A DNA stretch of 64,000 nt, taken from contig VWPU01009669.1 of assembly GCA_013398955.1 (NCBI GenBank), forward strand, positions 124,001 through 188,000, read 5' to 3'. How positions within the stretch are numbered: the first letter of the stretch is position 1; each line of letters starts with the position of its first letter. The DNA comes from Callaeas wilsoni (taxonomy: Eukaryota; Chordata; Aves; Passeriformes; Callaeidae). A program made the translations under genes and the position numbers. This document shows, one piece after another, positions 1 to 11,450 of this stretch. Below the pieces are notes generated by a model. The model saw only the letters and a program-made list of their open reading frames with translations, was not told the origin of the DNA and made no database searches.

Positions 1-1689
1 AATTTTCATACAAAATTAAGTCAAGAATCATAAAAAGTATCCATAAAAAAATCCAAAAATCACTGCTTTATACATTCTTTCACTAAAAAGGAAATTGTTT
101 TTAATTATGAAGTTTATGTTTTTCTTTTAATATAGATTTTTTTCTATTTGTAAATAGAGACCTTTCTCATAATTCAGAATATAATTTAATCAAGCTCCTA
201 TAGATATATGTTTTCCTCCATTGTTTTCTGAAAGATCACTGTATATGCAGTATGGCACACATAGAGAGAGAAAGTCAGGAGTCCTTTCCCATACCCTTTA
301 CTAGACGCCCCGTTTTTATTTCTTAAAAACTAATTAAAATACCTTGTCTACTGGGAAAAGGACTAATTGGACTTATCTGCCCTCACTGTGCCATGTCACA
401 AAGTGAAAAATCCTCACTAATGGTTCCTGAAACACCAATCTGAGATAGGTGGCATTAGATGATTCACAGAAGACAACCATCTCTGTAGATTAATTATTTT
501 TATTTTGTTCAGATTTGCTGATTTATTTTGAACTGGTCATGGGGCAGTTAATAAATGTCATTCACTTCATTAAAAAACAAACTTCTCATCTGTTGTAAAT
601 AGTAATCAAATTATATGTAAGACAGCAAAAAAAGTGCTGCCATAATGCCCTCTGCTTAGTATTACAAACCATCACTAGGAAATTAAGATTTTAAAATGAA
701 CTTTAAAAGGAATTATGCCAAGATTCACTTCCCTGGTAATATGGAAAAACTTGCATTCATAGCAGAAAATAACAATAATTTTAAAAAATCCCCAACCCTG
801 ATTCTGATATCCCAGGTGAGAATAGGAAACAGCAGGATATGGGCAAGAGAAATGGGCTGTCACCACTTCCAGACTGAGGACTGAGACAGGAACAGGCAGA
901 AGAATTGTTAGTCTGGGAATCACACCCAGGCTCAGGCACTGACCTACACAGGAAGCCACATGCTTTTCCAAACATGGCATTAAATGGGTTTGGGGGTGAG
1001 GAAAAAGAACCCAGGTCTCTCTAGAAAGTGTTAGATTCTTGTAAACTCTGTGCTGTTGTTGCTAAACTATAACAGTTCCATTTAGGCACTAACCCCCTTT
1101 TACAGCCCTCTATAAACACCTTCACTGAACAGGTAGCTGAGGCTGTGAGAGACTTAGGGCCCAACACACAGATCAGAAGTCATATGGAAGACAGAAGCAC
1201 GCTCAGCTAATCAGACTCTTAGGCTTTGTTTGATGACTCGCATAGGAATGACAATTCCGCAATACACAGCTTTAAAAGCAGAACTGAACTTAGGAATTTT
1301 CATTTGTCTTATCCTTGCAAACTCATTAATTAATTAAGGCAATTACATCCCTGCAAAGAGTTCAGCCTTTTCCCTTCTACCAAAACAATTGCTTTAGAGC
1401 ACATGATCCACTATAAACAAGTTTGCTTATAGCTAGCATTTAAAAAATTGCTACTAATAATAGATTTTTAAAGTTTCCTTAAAATTAAGTTCCATGTGAC
1501 TACCTTAGGAGAGGGTGACTATCACACACTAGATTTTGATTCCTCCAGAGTAATCAGTAAAGAATAGATTTACTTCACTGTACAACTCATAACAATCCCC
1601 AAGTCTCATCCAACCTTACTAGAAAGACAGAACCAAGAAAAAATTATTTGTGTTTAGCATGTGTCCTTTTTCTTCTCTCTATTGAAGGA
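1..1689. other. AT-rich non-coding DNA, no gene seen
   Basis: No frame here is long or protein-like; short frames near 675-980 overlap on both strands and look random. The only small structure I noted is a homeodomain-like A/T palindrome, TTAATTAATTAA, at 1326-1337, followed by a run of CAATTA-type sites. I see no repeat family that I recognise. Confidence 0.6.
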
Positions 1690-2407
1690 GCTACCTGTTT
1701 AAAAAAGCCCCCACATTTTGTTGACTTTCATCCTCTGCCTCACAGTTCTGTCTTGCTGCATGCCCTACCAGTGGGTGCAGACATTGCGTATACGGAAGGT
1801 TCACCAATCCCGCTAAAGGTGAGAGCTGCGTGTCCCTGGTACTGCCTGGCGAGCAGCACCGGGACATGCACAGCACAGCAGCGGAGGTTCCCTGCTGCCA
1901 GGAGCTCAGGCACTGTCTTGGGGTGATTCTATGACCATACTGTATTCCCCATCGCCTGCTTGATCTCTAGTGTACCTTTAAATTGCAAAGGGGAGAGAGA
2001 GAAGCCGAGAGAACTCTTCAAAGCGGCCAGCTTGACCTTGGAACTAGAATGTTATGCATTCTTTTCTCTCCCAATTCTGACTACATTTGGTTGGTTAGAG
2101 GACTTTTGCTCTCTAGTCTCTTCGGCTTTCAGCAGAGAAGGGACTGTGATCTACCTCAGCGGCTTCTTTTCCTTTTTGGACTGTTTTTGGCTTGCTTTTC
2201 ATCCGAGACCAGCTCCCATCTCCGGACCTGATCGGCGGGACCCTCCAAGGGGGATCGTCGGACCCTGCCTGGCCGGCCCGGCCCAGCTCAGGACTGCAGG
2301 TTTTACCTACAGAAAGAACTCTAAAATCCATAGTCCTCTTTTAGGGGACAGGGGAGGGAGTTTCAATCTCCATTTTTCCCCGTGACAGCGGGGGACTCTG
2401 TTTGTTA

Positions 2408-2413
2408 AATAAA
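2408..2413 (+). promoter_or_regulatory. LTR polyadenylation signal AATAAA
   Basis: AATAAA lies about 155 bases before the inferred LTR 3' end and is followed by a T-rich stretch (TAGTTTTTTTCACTTTTAC). That is the usual place for the R/U5 processing signal of an LTR. Confidence 0.6.
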
Positions 2414-2500
2414 TAGTTTTTTTCACTTTTACTCGAGAAATTATTTTCCCGAACCCATGGGGGAGGTGCTGCCGGGGCCTGCTTGCCTGGCAGGCAGGAG

Positions 2501-2516
2501 AGAGAGAGAGAGAGAT
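2501..2516 (+). repeat. (AG)n microsatellite in LTR U5
   Basis: About eight AG dinucleotides inside the U5-like part of the LTR, directly after the CTTGCCTGGCAGGCAGG segment. Confidence 0.85.
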
Positions 2517-2563
2517 GCCCCTTTCGGGTTGTTTCCTCCTGGATTTGTGTCCAAACCAGCACA

Positions 2564-5500
2564 GGCACCCCCTGGGACCTGCAGCCAAGCCAGCTGAGCC
2601 AGGCAAGGATCAGCCAAACCTACACTCCTCATCTTCTTTCCATTGTAGCGTAGCAAGCCAGCTCACCTGGAAAGAGTTAGAGCTTCAGCTCCAAATCCAC
2701 AAGGCATAATTCAAAGTCAGTCTTAACTAATTTCTTATTTTCTCTTAAAAGATGCTCTTTAACCCTCATGGGTCAAATGTGTTCTACTGCAACCAAAAAC
2801 CAAGGTAAACCACTTGCAGCAAATGACTGACAAAATATTTCTAACTCTTATGACTAATATAAAACTCTTCCCAAAGCAAGGGACATTTCTCAGTTGAATT
2901 AGCATAAGTGAAGAGTAAATTCTTTGACAAAGAAAGAAAACAACCTGAGACTGGGCAGAACAGTAGAACTGTCCACTCATTTCAAGTGCAATAATGGCTT
3001 GAGACTGCTTCTCTTCACCCTCAGTCTGGTGAAATTTCCCACCCTACTTTAGCTTGCCTATTGGCATTGAAAAATACACTTAAGATTATAATGTTCCTTT
3101 TTGGTGAGATTTTTTCATATACATTCAAATTTCTGAATGCAGAACAGTATTAGCAATAATAATTATTATGAAATATGAATAAAATTGTTTTTACCTCTTT
3201 GCTCAAGATTGCCCTTGTACCTTAAATGCTTGTTTTCAGACTCTAAACATAAAGAGAGAGAGCACTTTAACAAAACAATAAAAAATGTGACTACTATTTG
3301 ATGAAAAAATTTACCATAATGTAAAAAGAGAAAATAGAAGCAAGATGACATTCTTACAGTGGATTTCTATATTGCTGGCTTCATTTTATGAACTGGAAAA
3401 TAAAAATTAAATCAATTTGCTTTAGATCAATTGTCTCGAAGGACTGGTGTTAGAATACTAAGCTATGTAGTACAAGAAGCAAAATAATCCAATAGAAAAA
3501 CAATGTACTTGTATAACTTTAATAGCCTTAAGAAAGGAATCTTAATACTGACATTTTATTAGTTCTGCTTAACATCTCACGATTTACAGGTAGCTGGCTT
3601 ACATGGAATAAATACAAAGTCTAGATATTAAATTAGAAAGAAACAAAAATCTTGCAACCAGTGAGCATGAACCTCACATGAGCATAAGATTAACAGCATG
3701 TGCGTGGTTTGTTTGGGAGAAGCCTCTTTCATCACCTAATCTACAATATAAATCTCAATTAAAGAAAATATGGCACATAGCTTTCCCCCTATTTTTCTAA
3801 CCTTAGCAGTAACACATTTACTTGACCTCTACTCTTTGTAAATCCTGCCTCTGACCTGAAAAGTTAACTGGTTCTTTAGGTTCTCTTCTATGATTACTTT
3901 TTTTTAATTCTTCTGCATTTTATAGATTTATTTTGTCCTAAACTAGGCTAAAGCACTATGAAGCATAACTTATAGAGTGTGCATTTCAGTAAGACCAAAG
4001 AGTCTATTAGCATTCTTACTTCCACCAGCTTTCTTTGCAGGCTCTATTCACTCTCTGGACTATGTGTTTGCACAAAAAGGCTGATTAGAAACTTTTAAAA
4101 TATATTATTATCATCACCTCATCTTTTTTTTTTTTAATAGAGATATCTATATTTTAAAATAAATAAATAAAACTAGTTTTTGAGAATCATGTTCCCTGCT
4201 GCTGTAACTCCTCACGTCCTCTAAGACACAAACCTCAAACTAAATCAAACATGACAGACACCTCCATTTCTCAGGTCTTTATGCCCCCAAGAAGACTTTT
4301 AGCAGTGTACAAAGACAAGAAACAAAACACATTTTGATAGGACTTCCATGCTGCTAGTCCCCAAGGAAAAAAATAGGATTACATACCTAGAAAACAGAAT
4401 ATCTCCCTAGAGCTGCCGTCCTAAATTTTTGACTTTCTGGATTTACTGGCTGAATGGTAAAGTCAAAATTTATTTATCTTCTTATTTATCTTATTTATCT
4501 TTATCTTCTTATTATTGTCTTCAGTTTTTAACTGATAGCCTGGAAAAGGGAGTAGGGGTGGGAACCAAAGGCATTATAAGAATAGTCTAAAAAGTATGAC
4601 TCACAACATAAGGTGAATGGGAGATGAGCTAAGAATATTAAGCAAACACAGGTTCTACACAAATGCGACTGTTCTCATCTCTTGTTAGCTTCAACAAGAA
4701 CTAAGGAGGCTTAGGTCCTAGAATAGTATCTCAGCTGTCTTTAGGACCTAGAGAACAAAGCAGTACTATAAAAAAGGGAAAACAGAGTAAGAAAAAGCAA
4801 GAAAGTAATTCCTTCTCCACAAAAGTAGTCTTGTTTAAAAAAACCACCCAAACAAACAAACGCCACAAGACAGATCTATCAAAATAATTTAATATTAAAC
4901 ATAGACTGCAAATTGCTGCTATATGTCAGCCTCTGGGCATCTTTTGACTTAATAGCCAAGAAAAAAGCCTCTGGGTATTTAAAGATAGACTTGAAAAGGT
5001 CTCAGAAAATCTTCAGGTTCTTTTTCAAAGTACAAGGATTTTTTTTGGTGTAAATTCACTTAACATAATTCCCTATTGACTGATACCTATATATCATTCA
5101 CTGAAAAATCAGCTAAGCCAAATCCTCTAATATTACTGTTCTTTGTGTCAAATGGGCCACTGGACCATCAGACTTGATCTTTCATATTTTTTGAGACTTA
5201 GAGGGCCTACCATGTTTTACAGACTTGCTCCTTCCTCTTGAGGAATTATCATTTGAGAATAATCAAGTCTCACATTTGACCTATGAAACCAATATTCTAG
5301 TATCATAATTCTAAAGATACAAATGCATAACCTCATGGTAGACAGCCAGAGCAGTCATTACTAGCAGATTTGGTTACCAATTAATTTTCTCAGTTGTCTG
5401 TGTTCGTTTCCTAGACATATATGAGACTAACTCCTTTGTCATCTCTCATGGATCTTTATTTATGAAAAGCAAATGTAACTGGCAGGATTATCAAGACATG

Positions 5501-8500
5501 GATTTCAATTAAGGCTTCATTTTCTTTTTTCAGGGAAAGTAGAAATGCATGTTCATTTGTGACGTGTCTCAGTTTTGCTCGTGTACCACACTCTGCTGGT
5601 TCATCTGTAAGTAAATAGAGCAAGGATCTAGCAGCATCTTCAGTTCAGTTGTAGGTGTAATTGCAATTGGAGATGGTAGCATCAATATTCAGGAGATAAT
5701 TCTGGAGAAAAATGGATACCTTAGAAGCTGTTTTTATGGAAGTATATTAGTTGCTTCAGATGTCCCAGAACAGCTGAAATACCTGCAAGAAGCTCACCTC
5801 CACTACAGTGTTTGAATGTATCAGTAGCACACAGGTCAGAAGGACAGGTGTCAGCTTTCTGGACAGGAAACATTGTACGTCTTACGGGAGCAAGAGAGGT
5901 GACCCAACCTGTACACTGGTGGAATAAGGCATCTCATGGGTCCTGCTTTCTTATGTTCCATCTGCCAGTGTTATATTTCAGGTGAAAGATTTTTAATTGG
6001 TTTCATTATATATTAAATATCTATATATATATAAGCTTTTATATAGAACTTCTAGACATACACGCACACATACACAGAAAGACTTAAAAGCAAAATAAAC
6101 CCAAAAAACCCTACACTCTACCCAAAGCTATCTTTCTCTTGGGTGTATACCAAGAAATGTCTGCCAAAAAAAATATATTCAATGCTAGAGTTAATATAAC
6201 CAATGGCAAAATTCCAGGAGCTGCATGCTAACACAGTAACACAGCAGATTAAAAAGAGAGATTACTATCTTTGAAATTATTTTCCATACTATTCACAGTA
6301 AATGGAAGACGCTGACCACACTGCAAAGCCATTTAACACTTAGATTACACGAGACAGATAATCTGGGAAATGAAAATACCCACTACTGCATTCCCTGTTT
6401 TGTGGGAAAGCAATCACTTTGTAGATGAGGCTTCCCAAAAAACACTACTGCCCATGTAGAAAGGTGCAAGTGGAAGAAAGAGATGCTGAGAGTCTGCGTA
6501 TCCCAATTATCACATCTGCTATGCCAATACACTTCTTTCAGCATCAGCATCATTTTAGCTCAAAGGTTTGGTGTTGCTCTATGGAAAACAGTAGACGTTA
6601 TGACTTTTCTAGCAGCAAAACTGGTGTCCTGAGTAGGAAAAGGTGTGGGCTAGAAGAAACAAAGACCTACAAAGAAGTACAAAACAAAAGCCAAGATCAC
6701 ACAAAAGCAGGTGAGCAACTGTATAGGAGCTCAAGGACAAGCTGGATTTTCGTCCATCAGTGCTGCAAGCGACTGAAAAACACAAAAATTGAAATTATGG
6801 ATTTCATATTTGGTCAATTTTCTTATTTATTTTTAAACTTAAAACTTCAGTAGTCCAATAGTTTGGTAATTAAAGCAGTGTTTGGATTACTCCTCCACAG
6901 ACAGCTCTTTCCTGGTGGACTGACTATAATGATAATAAAATCAAGTGTTGCACATTTCTTTGAGTTTTAAGGAGAGAAAAGCGTTAGCCAGAGGCAGGCT
7001 GTACTAGTACTTAAGTTTCTGCATGACAGTATATGACGTGTGCTCACATTCTCCTGAAAACAAAAGGAGTCAGGAGTTTGTCCTCAGTTTATCTGTTTGC
7101 AAATGTTTGCAATACATAGGGAATTGTTCTGGGAATTAATACAAAACAAAAAATTAAGCCCAAAGCATGTGAAGAGTTTTAATAATATCAGCTAGGACTT
7201 CTCAGCTTTTATTAAAAAGCTCCTGTTTCTCTGTAGCTTTAAAGTGGAGTTTGGCTTTCCTAGTTTCCTTTTTACACACTGCTATTTATGAATTTCATGT
7301 GGTAGTTTGTTTGACAGATGATAGGACTGCTTGCAACTTACTCATGTTTGGATCTCTATGTGAAAACTTCTATTCTCTTTTTAAGCACTAACCTCATCTT
7401 TTTTTTAATGAAAGCAGAAATACTCTAGCTTTATTTCCTTTAATTAATCTTCCTTAAGCATATGGCAGCAATGCAATTATTGTAAATGACCTCTAAACTC
7501 TATGTATATATTAAGGCCTTAAGCTAATCTTATGTTTTAAATTTAGTTTCATTTTTCTATTAAAAGTATGAGTATTGTAAAATAATTTTAAATTACTATA
7601 AGTACTGCTGGGATACTGTGCATGTGCGTGTACGCATGTGAGCGCTGGGGCCAAGGACAGAGACAGAATTGCGTATTTCTCATCCAAAGGAGAATACAGA
7701 CAGTGAGAAAGATGTAGCACGGTATGTTCTTGTCAGAGATCACACACAAACTGCCTAAAACACAGCTTATGATCCTCCCACAATGGGATATTTTTACTAT
7801 CCTTAATGACGCGAGGCAGGTGTTTACAGTTATGATGTATGTCCATCTAAAATTGGAATTAAGCACAGACACAAAATAGCAATGCCTGACGCACTAGACC
7901 ATGACATACTGTACGCACTGCAATTAAAATAAACTCTACTCCTGATCTTTATTTTTTCTTATGAGGAAACAAGAAAAGCTATGAAGATTCATTCTGGTTT
8001 GTGGAAAGCTGAGCACTATTCTGAGAAGTGTAAAAAAATAATTTGCAGAGTGAACTAAAATTCTCTAAACCACCTTTTTAGCCTTGGCTCACTCTTTGCC
8101 AGGTGATTTCAGAGAAGGAGGAAGGAAGGGAGCTTTCCATCTGTTGAGGTGTTAGGATTCTAAACATGTTCCTGAGTTAATTTTGACTCTTTAAAGTGTG
8201 AGATAAGTTAATACACTCTAAACCAATATATCATGTCAATCAACAGTGCTTTTCTCAATATCAGCCCACTCACTTCCGCCGCCTGCTTACAGACTCTAGA
8301 GGCTTCTAGCTCTAAAACTATGCTTCCTTTAAGAAATGAAATGTTCAAGTGGTATCAACAAATCATAGATATCTCTAATAAAATAAACATTAATAGTGTG
8401 AATGGAAATAGAGAGGTTGACACTGTTTATTCTTTTTGTGTTTATGGAGCATTTTACCTAAATACTTGCGAACATTCAGAAATACAAAGTAAAACCTTAT

Positions 8501-8904
8501 TTAAAAAAAAAAAAGTGAAAAGGAAAAATTATTGTAAAGAAACATTAACTATTTTATAAAATAGTTACATCTCAATACTAAAATTGTACTTACTAAAATA
8601 GACACATCCCAAAATATCTTTTTTCTGCATCTCTTTCCAGTCTTTTTGAACCAGGCATAGAAGTCTCTGAAGTGTATTAACTTTGCCGGATACTATAAAT
8701 CCAAAATATTTGGAACATTATATCATCTCCTGGTCAGAATATATGAAAAAATTTGCTAAGTCTAGCCCTGCCTTAGCAAAATGTACTTTCCCAAGGAACT
8801 GAAGATCGCAGTGTGCATACAATAATTGCCTCTGTGTTATGCTTTAAGAATCTAGAAACTTACAGGAAGCTCAAAGTTGTGTCTGGACCCTCAGGTTTAG
8901 TAGG
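2564..8904. other. Unique AT-rich DNA, no gene seen
   Basis: I see no supported gene. Small features are a T/A low-complexity patch built on TTATCT at about 4468-4516, T runs near 4128, an alternating TA stretch near 6021-6034 and A runs at 8501-8514. A somewhat less AT-rich part at about 5560-5960 and an open frame of 142 codons at 6425-6853 (+) were examined; neither shows a domain, splice context or recognisable family. The frame at 8233-8559 (+) is low in informative sequence and ends in a lysine-rich A tract. Confidence 0.55.
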
Positions 8905-9410
8905 TAATTCAGAACATATAGTCCATAAATTTGCCTAATCCCATCATATATTTGTTCTCTACAATAGCCTGTGGTAATGGGTTCTACAAGTACAAATCAT
9001 CCAAAAATAAATTTCTTTCATTAAATATAAATTTATTTACAAGCTAAAAAAATTTTTTCAGTATATCAGTTTGTATATTTGTATATCCTTCTATTTTGTC
9101 TTTTACCTCTTTTCCAAGCTGCAAAATTTAATTCAGTTCACATCACAATACATATGAAAGATACTCCATGCTTTTGGTCTATCAAGGACTTTCTAGTTTT
9201 ACTAGATTCTCTTTGAAAATTAATCAAGAAAAATTGCACAGAGTACTCAAAATTTAAATTTACAAAATTACACAACTTTACAAATAGATTTATCCAGCAT
9301 CACAAATTAATTTCCTGATTTGCTTTAAATTCCTCTGCTAATAATAACTAATATTCTATTTGCTTTTCTGCCAGTGATGAATATTGGGTTAATTTTTCAG
9401 AGAAATATTT
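8905..9410 (-). mobile_element. Ancient CR1 LINE fragment, minus strand
   Basis: The + strand reads like the reverse complement of the 3' part of an old CR1 ORF2, the kind better preserved in turtles and crocodiles. Recognisable pieces in the right order are ATAGTCCATAAATTTGCC (8919-8936), an AGCCTGTGGTAATGGGTTC segment near 8966, TCCATGCTTTTGG near 9166, GACTTTCTAGTTTTACTAGA near 9187, and a run ending ATTCTATTTGCTTTTCTG near 9353. It is heavily decayed, with A/T-rich insertions between the pieces, so the ends are approximate. No coding capacity remains. Confidence 0.6.
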
Positions 9411-10640
9411 GTAATTATTCCCAGCAGGAATTACCCGACACTCTCTAGTATGGAACCAGGAAGTGAGCATTAGTAACCACAGTATCACACCAGAGAATGT
9501 CTAGTTGATTAACTGAAGTGTCAGCTTAAGTATTCAGATAGCTGAAGAAAAACAATATTCTCTACAAAATATTGGTCTCTCACTTGTCCCCTCCCTGTGT
9601 GTTAACAAAAAAAGTAAAAAAGCAAAAGCAAAAGCAACACTGCTCCCATCACCTACCCAGCCCACCCCACTCTCCCCCCCAGAAAACCAAGCAACCCTAA
9701 CACTAATTTCAATATGAGCCTCTGATGCAGCAACATCTTGGGGACATATCTAACTTTCAGGATGAGTCACATCCCTGTGACTCAGAATCAATAGTAATTT
9801 TAATGTGCAAAAAAAAATTTAGATGGTTCAGGATCCTTACTTAGTTAGCATCCTGTTTCAATAGATACTGTCTCATGGTTTTACCAGAAGAATGAACAGA
9901 AGCTCAGCTGCCCTCATAAAATGATCATGGCACAGAACTTTCCTCCATGGAACCTATGGATTCTTGAAACTGTGGAAATTCATCCTAATAGAATATACCC
10001 AAAGGTCAACAGACTCCATACTGCCACCAAGAAAATAGTGTAGATTCTTATTTTGATTAAAATTAAACAGTACCCTAAAATAATTGGAAATAACCATACA
10101 AGTTTACCCTTATTCCTTTTTGTTCTTTTCCACTAAAATGGAACCTCTAAAATGTCAGCTTATCTTCTGTTTAACATAATGTGTATATGAGGACAAAGTT
10201 GCATCCAGGTACCCATTCTAACACTTATTTTGCCATCATTGCGAATCCTCTGCAAAAAATCTTGTTGTATTTTCTCCAGTGCACTTAGAATGAGACCTAA
10301 AGTTAGATACCAAAGTATGCAAATTTATGTGGCTGTTTTCTATCTTGTAGCATGCAGAATATTACTTCAGGTTTTAAAACTGTCACCATCTCCTGCTTGC
10401 ACAAACACAATACAAGAAACTTCACATACTCCCCAGAGACTAGGTTGGATCCCTGTTTGAAAGAAACCAATATGAAGTTGATAGTGGTGACTGGCTAACC
10501 CTAATAATTATCAATCTGAAACTGAAGGATGAAAAGGAAATGCATGCTACAGGAAGTCACAAAGAAAAAAATTCTAACTAATACTGTTTCCAGGGAGATT
10601 TGAAAATTGGAGTGTTTTCAGAATCAAGACCTATTATTTG
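9411..10640. other. Unique DNA, no gene seen
   Basis: Nothing recognisable. A low-complexity purine-then-cytosine patch sits at about 9605-9685 (AAAGCAAAAGC units, then C-rich DNA with a CCCCCCC run). The 76-codon frame at 10230-10460 has no family resemblance that I can name. Confidence 0.55.
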
Positions 10641-11450
10641 GAATTCATTTATTTAGTGCTTTTTAATTTTATTTTGCTTAAATTTATGAAGAATAGAGAG
10701 ACATTTACAAACATAAATGTATTAATAGAAAATACTATATCTTTATTTTGATAAAGAGAACTCAGCATAGGCATGCGACCTAAATACAGGAGTTTAACAA
10801 CAAAATTATAATATAACAAGAAGAAGAAGAAGAAGAATAGCAAGAAGGGGCAGGAAAGAAAATCCTCCCAAGAACAAAATCCCTTCCATCCGCAGACTAT
10901 TGCACCAGACACACCAAGCATCTTTAAAGATATTGAGGAGAACATGAGCCTGCTCAGCTGACAGTTTCTTAGACTGGAGTTTCCAGATGTCCAAAAGCTG
11001 CTGCATTTTGTCTGTGCTAGGAAGAAAATGCCAGCGGAGAAAGGCTGTGGTGAAAGACACACATCACTACCACACTGATGCACTCGTAACCGAGGAGATT
11101 CCAGACGTATACACCCAACACTTCATCCCCAACAGCTAATCTAGCCTCAGGGGGTCCTGGAGCAATGCAGGGAGTTGGATTAGCTCCTTCACAGAACTGT
11201 AAAACTTCACGGCCCAGAAAATGTTGAATGACAGAGAAGTGATTTTCAGTTCCATAAATGTCCCTATAACAAGAGTCATCCAGGGATTTGGAGGATTTCA
11301 GTTTCTTCACAGGCATCCTGGAGTGACAAGGGAAACCAAGGGGACCGTCTCGTATTTCAGATGCCAAGCGTGGCCCAGATTCCTTTACAAGCAGTCATCA
11401 GGCCAGGTTTCATTGGCTTCAGCCTACAAATTCAGGGAGGCAGACTAGGA
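10640..11450 (-). other. Denser segment with minus-strand open frames, origin unknown
   Basis: This segment is less AT-rich than its flanks and carries several overlapping minus-strand open frames (11367-11017, 11060-10806 and 11083-10649). Stretches such as KKLKSSKSLDDSCYRDIYG and KMQQLLDIWKLQSKKLSAEQ look more protein-like than the local background. They sit in different frames and no single frame is open throughout, so if it was ever coding it is now broken. I do not recognise the protein. There is no poly-A tail, target-site duplication or CR1/LTR signature to explain it. It could be a decayed pseudogene, an old untranslated exon, or an unrecognised element. Confidence 0.3.
10819..10837 (+). 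repeat. (AAG)n microsatellite
   Basis: Five to six AAG units in a row, read as leucine codons on the minus strand; this explains the poly-leucine end of the minus-strand open frame there. Confidence 0.85.

Larger units (their letters stand above)
1690..2563 (+). mobile_element. Solo-type endogenous retrovirus LTR, + strand
   Basis: A GC-richer and CpG-bearing block in AT-rich surroundings. The order is a U3-like part (1690-2000), a T/C-rich part with CTCTCTAGTCTCTTCGGC near 2110, a polyadenylation signal AATAAA at 2408-2413, then a U5-like part with CCCGAACCCATGGGGGAGG (2451-2469), an AG microsatellite and an end in CCAAACCAGCACA at 2563. This layout and wording match bird ERV LTRs as I remember them. 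No primer-binding-like TGG follows the 3' end, so a solo LTR is more likely than a 5' LTR. The left boundary is uncertain and could lie anywhere from about 1690 to 1920. I saw no clear target-site duplication. Short open frames inside it (for example 1960-2385) are by-products of the LTR and not genes. Confidence 0.65.

Noticed and set aside
1960..2385. 141-codon + frame
   Set aside because: It lies wholly inside an LTR and ends just before its polyadenylation signal; LTRs of this kind do not code for protein here.
6425..6853. 142-codon + frame
   Set aside because: Composition is mixed and no family is recognisable; no supporting splice, promoter or polyadenylation context.
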